Counted from the first letter of the stretch, positions 18,249 to 27,936 are shown. The stretch: 64,000 nt of DNA from Myxococcales bacterium (GCA_029880325.1 JAOUOP010000020.1:1-64000), one strand, 5' to 3'. Numbers and translations: made by a program. The notes: a model not told the origin generated them from the letters alone.

Positions 18249-19246
18249 GCGAGCTTTCGGCTGGCGCCCGGGCGCGGGCCAACATCGCCCTGGCCAAGTA
18301 CTGGGGCAAGGCCGACGAGGCCCTGAACCTGCCGGCGGTGCCGAGCGTGTCGATCACGCTCGATCCCCTCGTCACCCATACCCGTGTGCGCTTCGACGCC
18401 TCGCTCGCTGGCGATCGCTTCCTGCTCGACGGCGCCCCGGCCAACGCCAAGGAACTGGCCCGGGTCGGCGCCCTGCTCGATCGGGTGCGCGCCGAGGCGG
18501 GTCTTTCCCAGCGCGCCGAGGTGGTGAGCACAAATGATTTTCCCACCGCCGCCGGTCTGGCCTCGAGCGCCTCGGGCTTTTGCGCGCTTTCGGCGGCGGC
18601 GCGGGCGGCGGCGGGTCTGCCCTTCGACCTGGCGGTGATCAGCGCCATGGCGCGGCGGGCCTCGGTGTCGGCGGCGCGTTCGGCCTATGGCGGCTACGTG
18701 GAGCTGCCCCTGTGCGAGCCCAGCGCCCTGGCCCCCGACGCCCACGCTGCCGTGCCCCTGTGCCCGCCCGAGCACTGGCCGCTGCGGGTGGTGGTGGCGG
18801 TCACCGCCGAGGGCCGCAAAAAGGTGGGCTCCACCGGCGGCATGATCCACACGGCGGCCACCTCGCCCTTTTACGGCGCCTGGGTCGAGAGTTCGCCCGA
18901 GCTGGCGGCGCAGGTACGCGCGGGCATCGTCGCGCGCGATCTGGTGCGCGTGGGCGAGGCGATGGAGGCTTCCACCCTGGCCATGCATGCCTGCGCCATG
19001 GCCGCCCGGCCCACCGTGATCTACTTCCAGCCGCCCACGCTGGCGGTGCTGGCGGCGGTGCGCGCGCTGCGCGAGGAGCAGGGCATCGCGGTCTACGCCA
19101 CCGCCGACGCCGGCCCCCACGTCAAAGCCCTATGCCACGCCGACGACGCGCCGCGGGTGGCCCAGACCCTGGGCGCCACCGAGGGCGTCCTGCGCACGCT
19201 GACGGCCGAGCCCGGTCCCGGCGTGGAGCTGGAGGCCGAGGCGTGA
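18245..19246 (+). CDS. mvaD: diphosphomevalonate decarboxylase
   Basis: A 333-residue GHMP-family enzyme that decarboxylates 5-diphosphomevalonate to IPP. Signatures: ANIALAKYWGKAD at residues 12-24, STNDFPTAAGLASSASGF (ATP loop), SVSAARSAYGGYVELP, STGGMIHTAATSPFY and ATADAGPHVKAL near the C-terminus, all typical of true MVD rather than phosphomevalonate decarboxylase. The start overlaps the mevalonate kinase stop by 4 bp and the stop overlaps the next gene by 4 bp (GTGA). Confidence 0.94.
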   Translation: MSELSAGARARANIALAKYWGKADEALNLPAVPSVSITLDPLVTHTRVRFDASLAGDRFLLDGAPANAKELARVGALLDRVRAEAGLSQRAEVVSTNDFPTAAGLASSASGFCALSAAARAAAGLPFDLAVISAMARRASVSAARSAYGGYVELPLCEPSALAPDAHAAVPLCPPEHWPLRVVVAVTAEGRKKVGSTGGMIHTAATSPFYGAWVESSPELAAQVRAGIVARDLVRVGEAMEASTLAMHACAMAARPTVIYFQPPTLAVLAAVRALREEQGIAVYATADAGPHVKALCHADDAPRVAQTLGATEGVLRTLTAEPGPGVELEAEA

Positions 19247-20196
19247 GTCTGTGCGTCAGCGCGCCGGGCAAGATGATGATCGCCGGCGAGTACGCCGTGC
19301 TGCACGGGGCCGAGGCGCTGGTGGCGGCGGTCTCGCGGCGGGCGCGGCTCACCCTCGACGCCGAGCGTGAAGTCCAGGCCGAGCTGCCGCCGGAGGTCCA
19401 GGCGGCGCGGGCCCTGGCCGAGGCGCGTCTGGGCCCGGTGGCCGGCACCCTCAGCCTCGATGTCTCGGAGCTGCGCGCCGGCGACAGCAAGCTCGGGCTG
19501 GGTTCGTCCTCGGCGGCGGCGGCGGCGGCGGCCGGCATCGTACATGCCGCCCACGGCCGCGATCTGCAGGCTCCGGAGGTGCGCGCCCAGGTGCTGCACG
19601 ACGCCCTGGCCGGTCATAGGAGCATCGCCCCCGAGGGCAGCGGCGCCGACGTGGCCGCGGCGGTCTTGGGCGGCTTCGTGCGTTTCGTTCGCGGCTCGAG
19701 CCCGGGAGCCGACCCCGAAACGCGTCTGCTCACATGGCCCCAGGCGGTGGCGCTCAAGGTGGTCTGGACCGGCAAGGCGGTGCGCACCAGCGACATGCTG
19801 GCGCAGGTGGCCGAGCTGCGCGCGCGGGACGCGGCCTCCCACGATCGCTGCATGGAGGCCATCGCAGACGAGGCCGCCCGCTTGCTCTCGGCCCTTGGGG
19901 CAAATGATACCAGCGGCGTCGTCAGCGGCTTCGAGCGCCACGCCGAAGCCATGGCCGCCCTGGGCCGCGCCGCGGGTATTCCTATCGTCGATGATACAAC
20001 CCAGGCCGTGCGCGAGCTGGCGCGGCGTCACGGCGGTGCGGCCAAACCCTCCGGCGCGGGCGGTGGCGACGTGGTGCTGGCTGTCTTCGATGACCCAGGC
20101 CGAGCAGAAAGCTTCGAGGGCGGCTGCACAGCGGCCCAATTCAGTGTATTGTCGATCACTGTCGGCGACGTTGGGGAACGCGTCGAGGTGTTGTAA
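19243..20196 (+). CDS. mvaK2: phosphomevalonate kinase (GHMP family)
   Basis: A 317-residue GHMP kinase, assigned to phosphomevalonate phosphorylation because the other steps are already represented in the operon and the N-terminus SAPGKMMIAGEYAVLHG is that of ERG8/MvaK2-type enzymes. Further motifs: LGLGSSSAAAAAA (ATP loop) and AAKPSGAGGGDVVLAV (GHMP C-terminal loop). GTG 19243 overlaps the upstream stop (GTGA); the TAA stop shares its last base with the next ATG (TAATG). Together with its neighbours it completes the classical ATP-dependent mevalonate route. Confidence 0.9.
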   Translation: MSLCVSAPGKMMIAGEYAVLHGAEALVAAVSRRARLTLDAEREVQAELPPEVQAARALAEARLGPVAGTLSLDVSELRAGDSKLGLGSSSAAAAAAAGIVHAAHGRDLQAPEVRAQVLHDALAGHRSIAPEGSGADVAAAVLGGFVRFVRGSSPGADPETRLLTWPQAVALKVVWTGKAVRTSDMLAQVAELRARDAASHDRCMEAIADEAARLLSALGANDTSGVVSGFERHAEAMAALGRAAGIPIVDDTTQAVRELARRHGGAAKPSGAGGGDVVLAVFDDPGRAESFEGGCTAAQFSVLSITVGDVGERVEVL

Positions 20197-21497
20197 TGGA
20201 ACGAAACTCGAGGTGGCCCGGCTTTTACAAGCTGTCCATCGAGGAACGCAGGCAGGTCGCAGCTGAGGCCCTGGGCATCAGCGTATCGGACATGCAGCAA
20301 GCCCTCGAAGGCGGACTGCAAAGCGAACGGGCCGATAAGATCATCGAAAACGTGGTCGGGACCTTCTCCCTGCCCTTCGCCCTGGCCCTGAACGTCACGG
20401 TCAACGGCAGCGACTACATCGCCCCCATGGTGGTCGAGGAGCCATCGGTGGTGGCGGCGGCCAGCAATGCGGCCAGGATGATCCGCGGCGGCGGCGGCTT
20501 CGAGGCCGACGCCGACGATCCGGTGATGACCGCCCAGGTCCAGCTCGACGAAGTGCCCGATCCGGTGGCGGCTTGCGAGCGGCTGCGCGGCCACAGCGGC
20601 GAGTTATGCGCCCTGGGCGACGCCCAGGTGCCGGGCCTGCTCAGGCGCGGCGGCGGCGTGCGCGGCATCGAGGTGCGCGACTTGGGCGACGGCATGGTGG
20701 TGGTCCACTTCTTCGTCGACTGTCGCGACGCCATGGGCGCCAACCTGGTCAATACCGTGGCCGAGGGTGTGGCCACGCGCATCCAGGAGCTCAGCGGCGG
20801 CGAGATCGGCTTGCGCATCCTGTCGAACCTCTGCGACCGGCGCAAAGTGCGGGTGCGGGCGCGGGTGCCGGCGGCGAGTTTGGCGGGCAACGGCTTTGAC
20901 GGCGCGCGCGTGCGAGACGGCATCGTCAAAGCCTCGCGCTTCGCCGAGCGCGATCCCTACCGGGCGACGACGCACAACAAGGGCCTGATGAACGGCCTGG
21001 ACGCGGTGGTCATCGCCACTGGCAACGATTGGCGCGCGGTGGAGTCGGGCGTGCACGCCTACGCCGCCCGCGACGGCCAGTACCGGCCGCTGTGCGTGTG
21101 GCGCGGCGAGGGCGACGATCTGGTCGGCGAGCTGGAGCTGCCGCTGTCGCTGGGCATCGTCGGCGGCCCCTCGCGCGTGCACGACGGCGCCCGCATGGGG
21201 CTGCGCATCGTGGGCGTCGAGTCGGCGACCGAGCTGGCGATGGTGGCGGCCTCGGTGGGTATGGCCAGTAACCTGGCGGCGCTTCGGGCACTGGCCACCG
21301 AGGGCATCCAGCGCGGACACATGGCGCTGCATGCGCGCTCGGTGGCGATCGCCGCCGGCGCCACCGGAGCCGAGGTCGAGCGCGTGGCCTCGACCATTCA
21401 CGGCAAGGGCGACATCAACCTGGCCGCCGCCGAGCAGGCGCTGTCGGCGTTGCGCGGTGGCCGCGAGCAGGTTGTCGCACCGCCGCCCGGCGAGTGA
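20196..21497 (+). CDS. mvaA: hydroxymethylglutaryl-CoA reductase, class II
   Basis: A 433-residue soluble HMG-CoA reductase without membrane segments. The N-terminus GFYKLSIEERRQ and overall pattern match class II enzymes such as that of Pseudomonas mevalonii. Catalytic residues are visible: Glu in VVEEPSVVAAAS (about 81-82), Lys in THNKGLMNG, Asp in ATGNDWRAVESG and His in RGHMALHARS; DAMGANLVNTVAEG is the CoA/NAD(P)H region. Class II enzymes often use NADH. In an operon with kinases and decarboxylase the direction is presumably biosynthetic. HMG-CoA synthase is not in the window. Confidence 0.94.
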   Translation: MERNSRWPGFYKLSIEERRQVAAEALGISVSDMQQALEGGLQSERADKIIENVVGTFSLPFALALNVTVNGSDYIAPMVVEEPSVVAAASNAARMIRGGGGFEADADDPVMTAQVQLDEVPDPVAACERLRGHSGELCALGDAQVPGLLRRGGGVRGIEVRDLGDGMVVVHFFVDCRDAMGANLVNTVAEGVATRIQELSGGEIGLRILSNLCDRRKVRVRARVPAASLAGNGFDGARVRDGIVKASRFAERDPYRATTHNKGLMNGLDAVVIATGNDWRAVESGVHAYAARDGQYRPLCVWRGEGDDLVGELELPLSLGIVGGPSRVHDGARMGLRIVGVESATELAMVAASVGMASNLAALRALATEGIQRGHMALHARSVAIAAGATGAEVERVASTIHGKGDINLAAAEQALSALRGGREQVVAPPPGE

Positions 21498-21627
21498 GCT
21501 CGCCCGCGCAAAGAGCACGAGCCCTGGAATAGGGCAGGCGCCCCGAGTGTTGTCGGATTGCTACGGCAGCGGGCGGCGCGTTATCGTCTAGCACGAGACG
21601 GCCGCGAGCGGGCCGGAGGAGAAGCCG

Positions 21628-22344
21628 ATGCCAGGACCCAACCCCCAGATGCAAGCCTACGCCCCCACGCTGGCCGACGGCCGCGCCGCGGTGCGCGCCA
21701 ACGCCCGCAGCCAGTTCATCATGCTGACCTACCTGCACCTCTTCGGTGCGGTGATGGCCTTCATCGCCATCGAAGTGGGCCTGTTCAGCCTGGGTCTGGC
21801 GGCCCCGATCGCCCAGGCGATGCTGGGCACCAGCTGGCTGCTGGTCCTGGGCGGCTTCATGGTGGCCAGCTGGCTCGCCACCCACATGGCCCATCGCGCC
21901 GAGAGCCTGCCGGCCCAATACGCGGCCCTGGCGCTCTTCGTGGTGGCCGAGGCGGTGATCTTCATTCCGCTGCTGGCGATCGCATCCTACGCAGCGCCCG
22001 GCGCCATCAGCAGCGCCGGTTGGGTCACGGCCCTGGGCTTTGCCGGTCTGACCGCCGTGGTCTTCACCACGCGCAAGGACTTCTCCTTCATGGGTTCGCT
22101 TTTGCGCTGGGGCTTCATCGTGGCCATGGTGGCGATCGTCGCCGGCGTCATCTTTGGCTTCCAGCTGGGCACCTTCTTTTCGGTCGGCATGGTGGCCCTG
22201 GCCGGCGGCGCCATCCTCTATGACACCTCCAACGTCCTGCACCACTACCCCGAAAACCGCTACGTGGGCGCCTCGCTCCAGCTCTTCGCCTCGGTGGCGC
22301 TGATGTTCTGGTACGTGCTGCAGCTGTTCATGTCGCGCGACTGA
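21628..22344 (+). CDS. Bax inhibitor-1 / YccA family membrane protein
   Basis: A 238-residue integral membrane protein with about seven hydrophobic segments (FIMLTYLHLFGAVMAFIAI, LLVLGGFMVASWLA, ALALFVVAEAVIFIPLLAI, AGLTAVVFTT, FIVAMVAIVAGVIF, SVGMVALAGGAILYDTSNVL). The end LQLFASVALMFWYVLQLFMSRD is the characteristic BI-1 terminus with the conserved Asp of the last segment in ILYDTSN. BI-1 homologues are implicated in ion leak or membrane-protease control. It is followed after 13 bp by an M50 protease gene on the same strand, which suggests a shared transcript. Confidence 0.88.
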   Translation: MPGPNPQMQAYAPTLADGRAAVRANARSQFIMLTYLHLFGAVMAFIAIEVGLFSLGLAAPIAQAMLGTSWLLVLGGFMVASWLATHMAHRAESLPAQYAALALFVVAEAVIFIPLLAIASYAAPGAISSAGWVTALGFAGLTAVVFTTRKDFSFMGSLLRWGFIVAMVAIVAGVIFGFQLGTFFSVGMVALAGGAILYDTSNVLHHYPENRYVGASLQLFASVALMFWYVLQLFMSRD

Positions 22345-22357
22345 GGACCTCGGCGCG

Positions 22358-23518
22358 ATGCCCGGTTGGGCAGCCTACGATCCGGCGCCCCGGCGCCCGC
22401 TGAGTCGCGGTGAGCGAAATCTTGCCGCGCTCTTTGCGCTTTCGCTCTTCGGCATCCTGTGCGCGGAGCTGCTGAGCGACTTCGAGCCCGCCAAGCTCAG
22501 CGTCTTTTTCATCCTGCTGTTTTGGGTGCCGCTGCTGGTCTTGCACGAGCTGGGTCATGCGCTGATGGCGCGGCTTTTGGGCTGGGGCGTGCACGAGATG
22601 GTGCTCGGCTTCGGGCCGGAGCTGCTGCGCCTGTCGCTGCTCGGCACCCGGGTGAGCCTGCGCATGGTGCCGGTCGAGGGCTACGTGGTGCCCTATCCGA
22701 GCGACCTGCGTTCGGCGCGGCTGAAGAGCGCGCTGATCTACGCCGCCGGGCCCGGCGCCGAGCTGCTCTTCGTGCTGGTCTTACTGCTCGTGGTCGGCAG
22801 CGATGTCATGTTCACGCGCACGGGGGACTTGGGGCTGATCGCGCTGCAGAGCGCGGCGGTGGCAGCCATGATCGGCGCGCTACAGAACCTCGTGCCCCAC
22901 GCCGCGGCCGGCGGCGCCAGCGACGGCCTGGGCATTTTGATGAGCTTTGGCCAGAGCGACGTGCTCTTTCGCTATCGCATGCAGCTGCCCACCCTGCGCG
23001 AGGCCGAGCGGGCCATCGCCCGCGGTGATGCAAGGGCGGCGCTGGCGCGGGTCGAACGGGCGCTGGCGCAGTACCCGGGCGACCCCATCCTGGGCGCCAT
23101 GCATGCCCGCTGCCTGGCGGCAAGCGGCCAACACGAAGCGGCGCTTGCGCGTCTCGAAGCGCTGCAGGAGGGCGATGTGGGAAGCGACCTGGCCGAAGCC
23201 GAGCGGCTGCATGCGGCTGCTTGCCTGGTGCTGCACGGAGCCGAGGCCGGCACGCTGGGGGAGGCTGAAGGCGCGTGTCGACAAGCCCTGGCGCGCCAGC
23301 CTGGTGCGCCCGACTACTCGATGACCCTGGGTGAAATCCTGGTCGAGCAGGGCCGTTTCGAGGAAGCCGAAAAGGTGCTGCAGCAGGTCTACAAAAACAC
23401 CCGCGAACCGGCCACCGAAGACCGTTGCACGGCCTTGCTGGCGCGGGCCGCGCATGGACAGGGCAAGGCGGAGGACGCCGAGCGTTTTCGGGCCGCTTCG
23501 GCGCGGCGGGGCGGCTGA
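22358..23518 (+). CDS. M50 (site-2 protease-like) membrane metalloprotease with TPR tail
   Basis: A 386-residue intramembrane zinc protease. After a first hydrophobic segment the zinc motif HELGH is at residues 63-67; a third ligand is likely D189 in NLVPHAAAGGASDG, replacing the usual NxxPxxxLDG spacing. Additional membrane segments lie at about 130-150 and 160-180. From about residue 210 the protein becomes soluble TPR-like helices (LREAERAIARGDARAALARV, ACRQALARQPGAPDYSMTLGEIL), probably for substrate recognition. Intramembrane cleavage of a regulator is the family role; the substrate is unknown. Likely co-transcribed with the BI-1 gene. Confidence 0.85.
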   Translation: MPGWAAYDPAPRRPLSRGERNLAALFALSLFGILCAELLSDFEPAKLSVFFILLFWVPLLVLHELGHALMARLLGWGVHEMVLGFGPELLRLSLLGTRVSLRMVPVEGYVVPYPSDLRSARLKSALIYAAGPGAELLFVLVLLLVVGSDVMFTRTGDLGLIALQSAAVAAMIGALQNLVPHAAAGGASDGLGILMSFGQSDVLFRYRMQLPTLREAERAIARGDARAALARVERALAQYPGDPILGAMHARCLAASGQHEAALARLEALQEGDVGSDLAEAERLHAAACLVLHGAEAGTLGEAEGACRQALARQPGAPDYSMTLGEILVEQGRFEEAEKVLQQVYKNTREPATEDRCTALLARAAHGQGKAEDAERFRAASARRGG

Positions 23519-23575
23519 AGGGGGCTGTGCACGGACGCGACCGAGCGCAAAGGGCGGAGCGAGCCGCGCGCTCCG

Positions 23576-25486
23576 TTACCACTGCGCACGCACGCCCAGG
23601 TTCGGTAGCACGATGGCCGGTGCGGTCTGGGCCTGGCAGCTGCCGTAGAGGCATTCGGCGCCCAGGCTTTCCTGAGCGAAGGTGAGGTTGAGCCATTCGG
23701 CGTAGAGCAGAAGCTCGCCCCAGTCGGGTTCGAAGCGGTAGGCGATGCGGGTGTCGAGGCGGGCGAAGGGAGCCAGGCGCACTTCGTAGGTGGGGATGGC
23801 GCTTGCGGCTTCGAAGTGGTTGAAGGGGCGGCCCGAGCGCACGTGCACGCGCGCGCCGAGTTGGAGACGCTCGAGTAGCTGAAATTGGGCGACGGTGTTG
23901 AGCACATGGCGCACGTCGAATTCGGGAGCGAACGCTGGGCCCGCTTCGGGCCAGGCACGTGCCCAGCCCAGGGTGTAGCTGATCCACCCCGAAAGGCGGC
24001 CCGCACGGGGCATGCGCAGGAAGCCCTCGATGCCGTAGCTCAGGGCCTCCACCGTGGATACGCTGGCGCCTTCGATGGGCGCGTAGAGTTCGGGCAGCAT
24101 CAGGCGTGCATAGTGGTGCAGGAAGCCCTGGACTTCGATGCGATAACCCAGGGGCAACTGCAGGCCAACGCCAGCGTCGGATTGGAGTGCGCGCTGCAAG
24201 CCCCGGTCGAGGGCGACCTCGGTGAGACCGGGTATGGGGTAGAGGAAGACCGCTGGCTGGTGCGTGATGCCGCCGGCGATATGCAGGTCGAGCTCGGCCA
24301 GGGGTGACCAGGTCAGGCGCAGCCGCGGATCGAAGGCGCCGGTCGCCTTGCCCTCCACCACCCAGACGTCCGCGCGCGCGCCCAGCTCGGCGGCCACGGT
24401 GGGGGCGGGCTTCCAGAGAAGCTCGAGAAAGCTGCCGCCGGCGTTGCGCCCGGCAGCCTCGGCGTATACGGGCAGGTCGACGCGCAGGTCGCGGCGGCCG
24501 GCGACCACCGGTGGCAGCTGGCCCTGCACGCTGTCGATCTCGCCCACCGAACCCAGCATGTCGGCGCCGGCTCGTAGGCGTAGCTCCGGCGAAAGACGGG
24601 TCGACAGCCACGCCCGCGGCCCCAGACTCAGGGCGCGCACTGTAAGCTCCTGGTCGAGCGACGACCTGTCGTAGCCCAGGCGCAGGGCGCTGCCCACCTC
24701 CACGCCACCGCCCCGATGGACAAGGCGTGCTTCGAGGCGGTGGAACTCGATGGCCATGTCGTCAAAGCGCACACTGCCTTCGGACACTGGCGGGTTGTGT
24801 AGTGCGTCGGAGGAGCCGAAGGCGATCAGTTCTACTCGGCTGCCGCTTTCGAGGGGCTGTAGCCAGCGGGTGCCGTAGTCCCAGTAACTCAGAGTCGCAT
24901 TCGGTTCAAACAACGAAAGCACCAGACCCGGGTAGCCATAGCGCGCGGCCAGCCGCAGCATGCCGTCGCCGAGAGGCTCCTGGACATAGGCGTTGGCGTC
25001 GAGCAGGCGCAGCTCGGCCTCGTAGGCGGGCGGCCCATAGGGTTCGGGAGCCGACGCCTCGACGCTGCCGCCCAGGCGCCGCCCGAAGCGGGCAGATGGC
25101 ACGCCGGCGCGAAACTCGATGGGTCCGAATAACCGAGGGTGGAGTACGGCCGGGCCCAGGCCCAGGTGATAGAGCTGGGGCAGGGGGATGCCATCGTAGT
25201 AGTAACCGAGGGTTCCCGGGGGAGCGCCCCGGACGTAGCCGTAGGGCAGACCGCTGGCGATCGGCGTCACGCCGGGCAAGGTCTGGAGCACGCGCAGGGG
25301 GTCGCCGAGGCTGCCCGCCACCGCGCGCGTCTCTTCGAGTTCGACGCTGCGCTCGCCTCCGAGCTTCTTGTCGACCTGGGCGGTGGCGCCATATTCGTCT
25401 TCTGTTTGTTGGGCTCGCAGTGAAGTGCGGGGCAACATCAGGGTGCTCGCACAACACAGCGCAGCCGTGAAATGGCGGAAGCTCAT
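23576..25486 (-). CDS. TonB-dependent receptor-like outer-membrane beta-barrel protein
   Basis: About 636 residues with signal peptide MSFRHFTAALCCASTLMLPRTSLRAQ (start 25486, overlapping the preceding stop as ATGA; an in-frame start at 25501 is less likely). A plug-domain pattern follows: ETRAVAGSLGDPLRVLQTLPGVTPIASG, VRGAPPGTLGYYYDGIPL, LFGPIEFRAGVPSARFGRRLGG. The rest is alternating aromatic/polar beta-strand sequence to the end, finishing in AQW. No obvious TonB box was seen. It presumably takes up or exports a large ligand, and its translation is coupled to the upstream lipoprotein. Confidence 0.85.
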   Translation of the reverse strand: MSFRHFTAALCCASTLMLPRTSLRAQQTEDEYGATAQVDKKLGGERSVELEETRAVAGSLGDPLRVLQTLPGVTPIASGLPYGYVRGAPPGTLGYYYDGIPLPQLYHLGLGPAVLHPRLFGPIEFRAGVPSARFGRRLGGSVEASAPEPYGPPAYEAELRLLDANAYVQEPLGDGMLRLAARYGYPGLVLSLFEPNATLSYWDYGTRWLQPLESGSRVELIAFGSSDALHNPPVSEGSVRFDDMAIEFHRLEARLVHRGGGVEVGSALRLGYDRSSLDQELTVRALSLGPRAWLSTRLSPELRLRAGADMLGSVGEIDSVQGQLPPVVAGRRDLRVDLPVYAEAAGRNAGGSFLELLWKPAPTVAAELGARADVWVVEGKATGAFDPRLRLTWSPLAELDLHIAGGITHQPAVFLYPIPGLTEVALDRGLQRALQSDAGVGLQLPLGYRIEVQGFLHHYARLMLPELYAPIEGASVSTVEALSYGIEGFLRMPRAGRLSGWISYTLGWARAWPEAGPAFAPEFDVRHVLNTVAQFQLLERLQLGARVHVRSGRPFNHFEAASAIPTYEVRLAPFARLDTRIAYRFEPDWGELLLYAEWLNLTFAQESLGAECLYGSCQAQTAPAIVLPNLGVRAQW

Positions 25487-27264
25487 TGCGGTGCGAACCA
25501 AATGCCTCGGCGCTTGCCTTCCGGGATCGAATAGACGATGCCCGCTCGCTGCCGGCTGTCGCTGGCGCGCGCGTTTGCCACCTCGCGGTCGATGAAGAAC
25601 TCGCGACCGCCTTCCATCACGATCACGAGGTCACCGGTGCTTGTCTCTGCGTCGAAGCTCTGCAGCAAGCTCAGCGAGACCACCGGCTCGGAGGCGGCAA
25701 TCACGCTGGCGCCGCGGAGGTAGGTGTAGAAGGCATCGACGCTGCTCGGCTTGACGCCCTCGGCCAGGGCAACGAGCTCGGCGGGCGCCCGATGCAGCGC
25801 CGATAGCGTGCCGACTCCCTGCGACATGTCATGCATCAGCGCGCCGGCGGTTTCGGGCAGGGTCGTGACCGCTCCAGCCATCCGCGGCGTAACTTCAAGT
25901 TCAAGAGCGCCGGCGTCCAGCACATCGCGGGCGAGTGGCTCGAGGCTCGTGTCGGGGGCTATCGCCGACAGGCTGCCCAGGCCGTCGATCGCGTCGTGCA
26001 GGACCAGCCAACCGCCAGCAGTCCGCATCAGACGCTTGGCCGCGGGGTGGATCGGCTTGAAACCGTCCTGCTCGGTCCACAGTCCCAGCCCATGGCTCGC
26101 ATCGATAATCAACCAGGCTCCATGGCCGTCGCCGAAGTCCGCTTCCGACACGCCGTCGCTGCCCATCCATGGCCAGATCGTGGGCTCGTCGCCCAGCTGC
26201 AGCGGAAGTTCGAGCGCTGTGCCGTCCGAGCGCGCCACGAAGCTCCGCTCCTGTTGTTCGAGCTGCGTCGTGTAGAACGTGAAGACCGCCAACGAGCCGC
26301 CTGCCGGTGCGGCCCGCGTCCACCAGCGGCGCACGCCCTGGGCGAATTCGACGATCGAGGGCTCGTCGGCGTCCAAGTCGGTGATCGCGATCAGGGTGCC
26401 TTCTTCGCAGGGCGACAGCGCCGTGATGTGGCGTTCGGGCTTCGGCCCGGGGGGCAGCAGCTGGCTGCGCAGGCGGCAGCCGCTGTCGTACAGGCGTCTG
26501 GCTTCTTCGCCATCGCTTTGGATGCTGTGAATTCCCTCGTGATTCGAGTACACGAAAAGCGCGTCGGACCGATGGGCGAAACCGATTTCGGTCACCCCCC
26601 GGGCTGCCTCCTCGAGCAACTCGCCCTCGGGGCTGCGGATCACCAGCGCTTCTTCCTCGAGTAGCCAGAGGCCGCCTGGGCGGTCGCGGGTCGGCGCTGC
26701 CCTCGGACCTAGCTCGGTGGCCAGGGGGCTGACCGTGACCTGCGTGTCTTCCCAGGGATCGAAAGCGACCAGGCGGCCGGCGAGCTCGGCAAAGATGACC
26801 TTGCCATCCATCCGCGTGCGCCCCGCATCCACCGCGGGCTCCAGGTGGGGCTTGCATTCGGTGTCGAGGAAGCGGATCTCGTCGTGGCCGTCGTCGCGCT
26901 CGACCCTCAGGGCGAGGCGGTAGGCGTCATCGCGCCGGAAGAAAGCGACGGCGCGGGCGCTGGGCAGCGGGCAGGCCTCGCCGCCGTCGAGGGGCAGGAT
27001 GTGCAAGCCTCCGTCGTCGTCGGCCGCCACCAGATGCGCCTGCTCACCGGCCATCAAGGGCCGGACCACGCGCATCGGCGTATCGCTTACCTGCGAGCGC
27101 CCCCGGTAGCGCACCTCGATGCCGTCGCTACAAGCCCAGAGCGCGGACAGCATCAGCACAAGAACGGTGGCGAGCGTGGCCGGGCAGCGACGCCTCGGAG
27201 CGTGCGGCGAGCACCAAGGCGAGCAGCCGTAATGTGGAGCCTGCTGCCGTGAAAGCCGTCGCAT
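25483..27264 (-). CDS. large lipoprotein coupled to the TonB-receptor-like protein, function unknown
   Basis: Around 593 residues (ATG 27264; ATG 27312 would add 16). A long basic N-terminus leads to the hydrophobic segment TLATVLVLMLSALWAC, with lipobox LWAC. The mature part is a succession of short blocks (VRPLMAGEQAHLVAADDDGG, LVAFDPWEDTQVTV, IGFAHRSDALFVYSNHEG) suggestive of a beta-propeller, but no repeat signature is strong enough to name a family. It overlaps the barrel gene by 4 bp, so the two probably act as a receptor-lipoprotein pair. The first codon is uncertain. Confidence 0.7.
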   Translation of the reverse strand: MRRLSRQQAPHYGCSPWCSPHAPRRRCPATLATVLVLMLSALWACSDGIEVRYRGRSQVSDTPMRVVRPLMAGEQAHLVAADDDGGLHILPLDGGEACPLPSARAVAFFRRDDAYRLALRVERDDGHDEIRFLDTECKPHLEPAVDAGRTRMDGKVIFAELAGRLVAFDPWEDTQVTVSPLATELGPRAAPTRDRPGGLWLLEEEALVIRSPEGELLEEAARGVTEIGFAHRSDALFVYSNHEGIHSIQSDGEEARRLYDSGCRLRSQLLPPGPKPERHITALSPCEEGTLIAITDLDADEPSIVEFAQGVRRWWTRAAPAGGSLAVFTFYTTQLEQQERSFVARSDGTALELPLQLGDEPTIWPWMGSDGVSEADFGDGHGAWLIIDASHGLGLWTEQDGFKPIHPAAKRLMRTAGGWLVLHDAIDGLGSLSAIAPDTSLEPLARDVLDAGALELEVTPRMAGAVTTLPETAGALMHDMSQGVGTLSALHRAPAELVALAEGVKPSSVDAFYTYLRGASVIAASEPVVSLSLLQSFDAETSTGDLVIVMEGGREFFIDREVANARASDSRQRAGIVYSIPEGKRRGIWFAPQ

Positions 27265-27406
27265 TGGAAGCCAAGCCCCCCCGAGCCTCGTCGCTCTGGC
27301 ACATAGTGACACAGCGCGACGCCGCCATGGGACTGATGCGTGCTACGGAACGCAAAAGCCGTGCCACCAACGGAACCGGTGAGCCAATTGGGTGCGGCTC
27401 CTTTCA

Positions 27407-27936
27407 TCAGACGTTTTTCACGAGCCGGAGACCGCTTTTACGGGTGGGCGGGGCAGTTTCTGGGGCCTTCGAGTCAACGTAACGTGACAGGTGGTTGCGG
27501 TAGGTCTCCTGTTGCTCGTGAAAGGCCCAATATTCGTCGAAATCACCGCTGGAGAGGATCGAACGCAGGCGCAGGACGGCGTCGGCCCCCCCGAGACTCC
27601 AGCGCGCGCCAGTGAGGTCCATGCGGTCCTTGATCAGGTGCCTACAGGCACCTTCGATCACGCCGGTAGCGATCGGTGCTCCCATCGCGAGCAACTGGTC
27701 GTAACGCATCATTGACTTGCGCTATCAGCAGATAGTTGGCCGCTTGGTCTACAGGCTTGCGCTGTTTGGCGCTCAACCCACGGAAGGTCGCCATGCGAGT
27801 CATCCCGGCCGCCACTTGGCTCACCTCGCCTTGAAGGACTCGTCGCCAGCGCTCAATCCGCGCCGCTATCGCATCATCGAGCAGCCCGACGAGGTGGAAG
27901 GGACCGGTCCGGCCAGGAGGGGTCGCGAGCGCCCCT
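27407..27936 (-). pseudogene. ISKra4-type transposase, C-terminal remnant with frameshift
   Basis: Translating the minus strand from about 27936 gives FHLVGLLDDAIAARIERWRR and then EVSQVAAGMTRMATFRGLSA and KQRKPVDQAANYLL. Near 27712 the frame must shift to continue as [37 protein letters not shown] and [12 protein letters not shown], ending at 27407. [24 protein letters not shown] is a hallmark of ISKra4-family transposases. The N-terminal half and both inverted repeats are missing: the 5' side runs straight into the XRE gene. It is an inactive relic, marking a past insertion at this junction. Confidence 0.8.
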
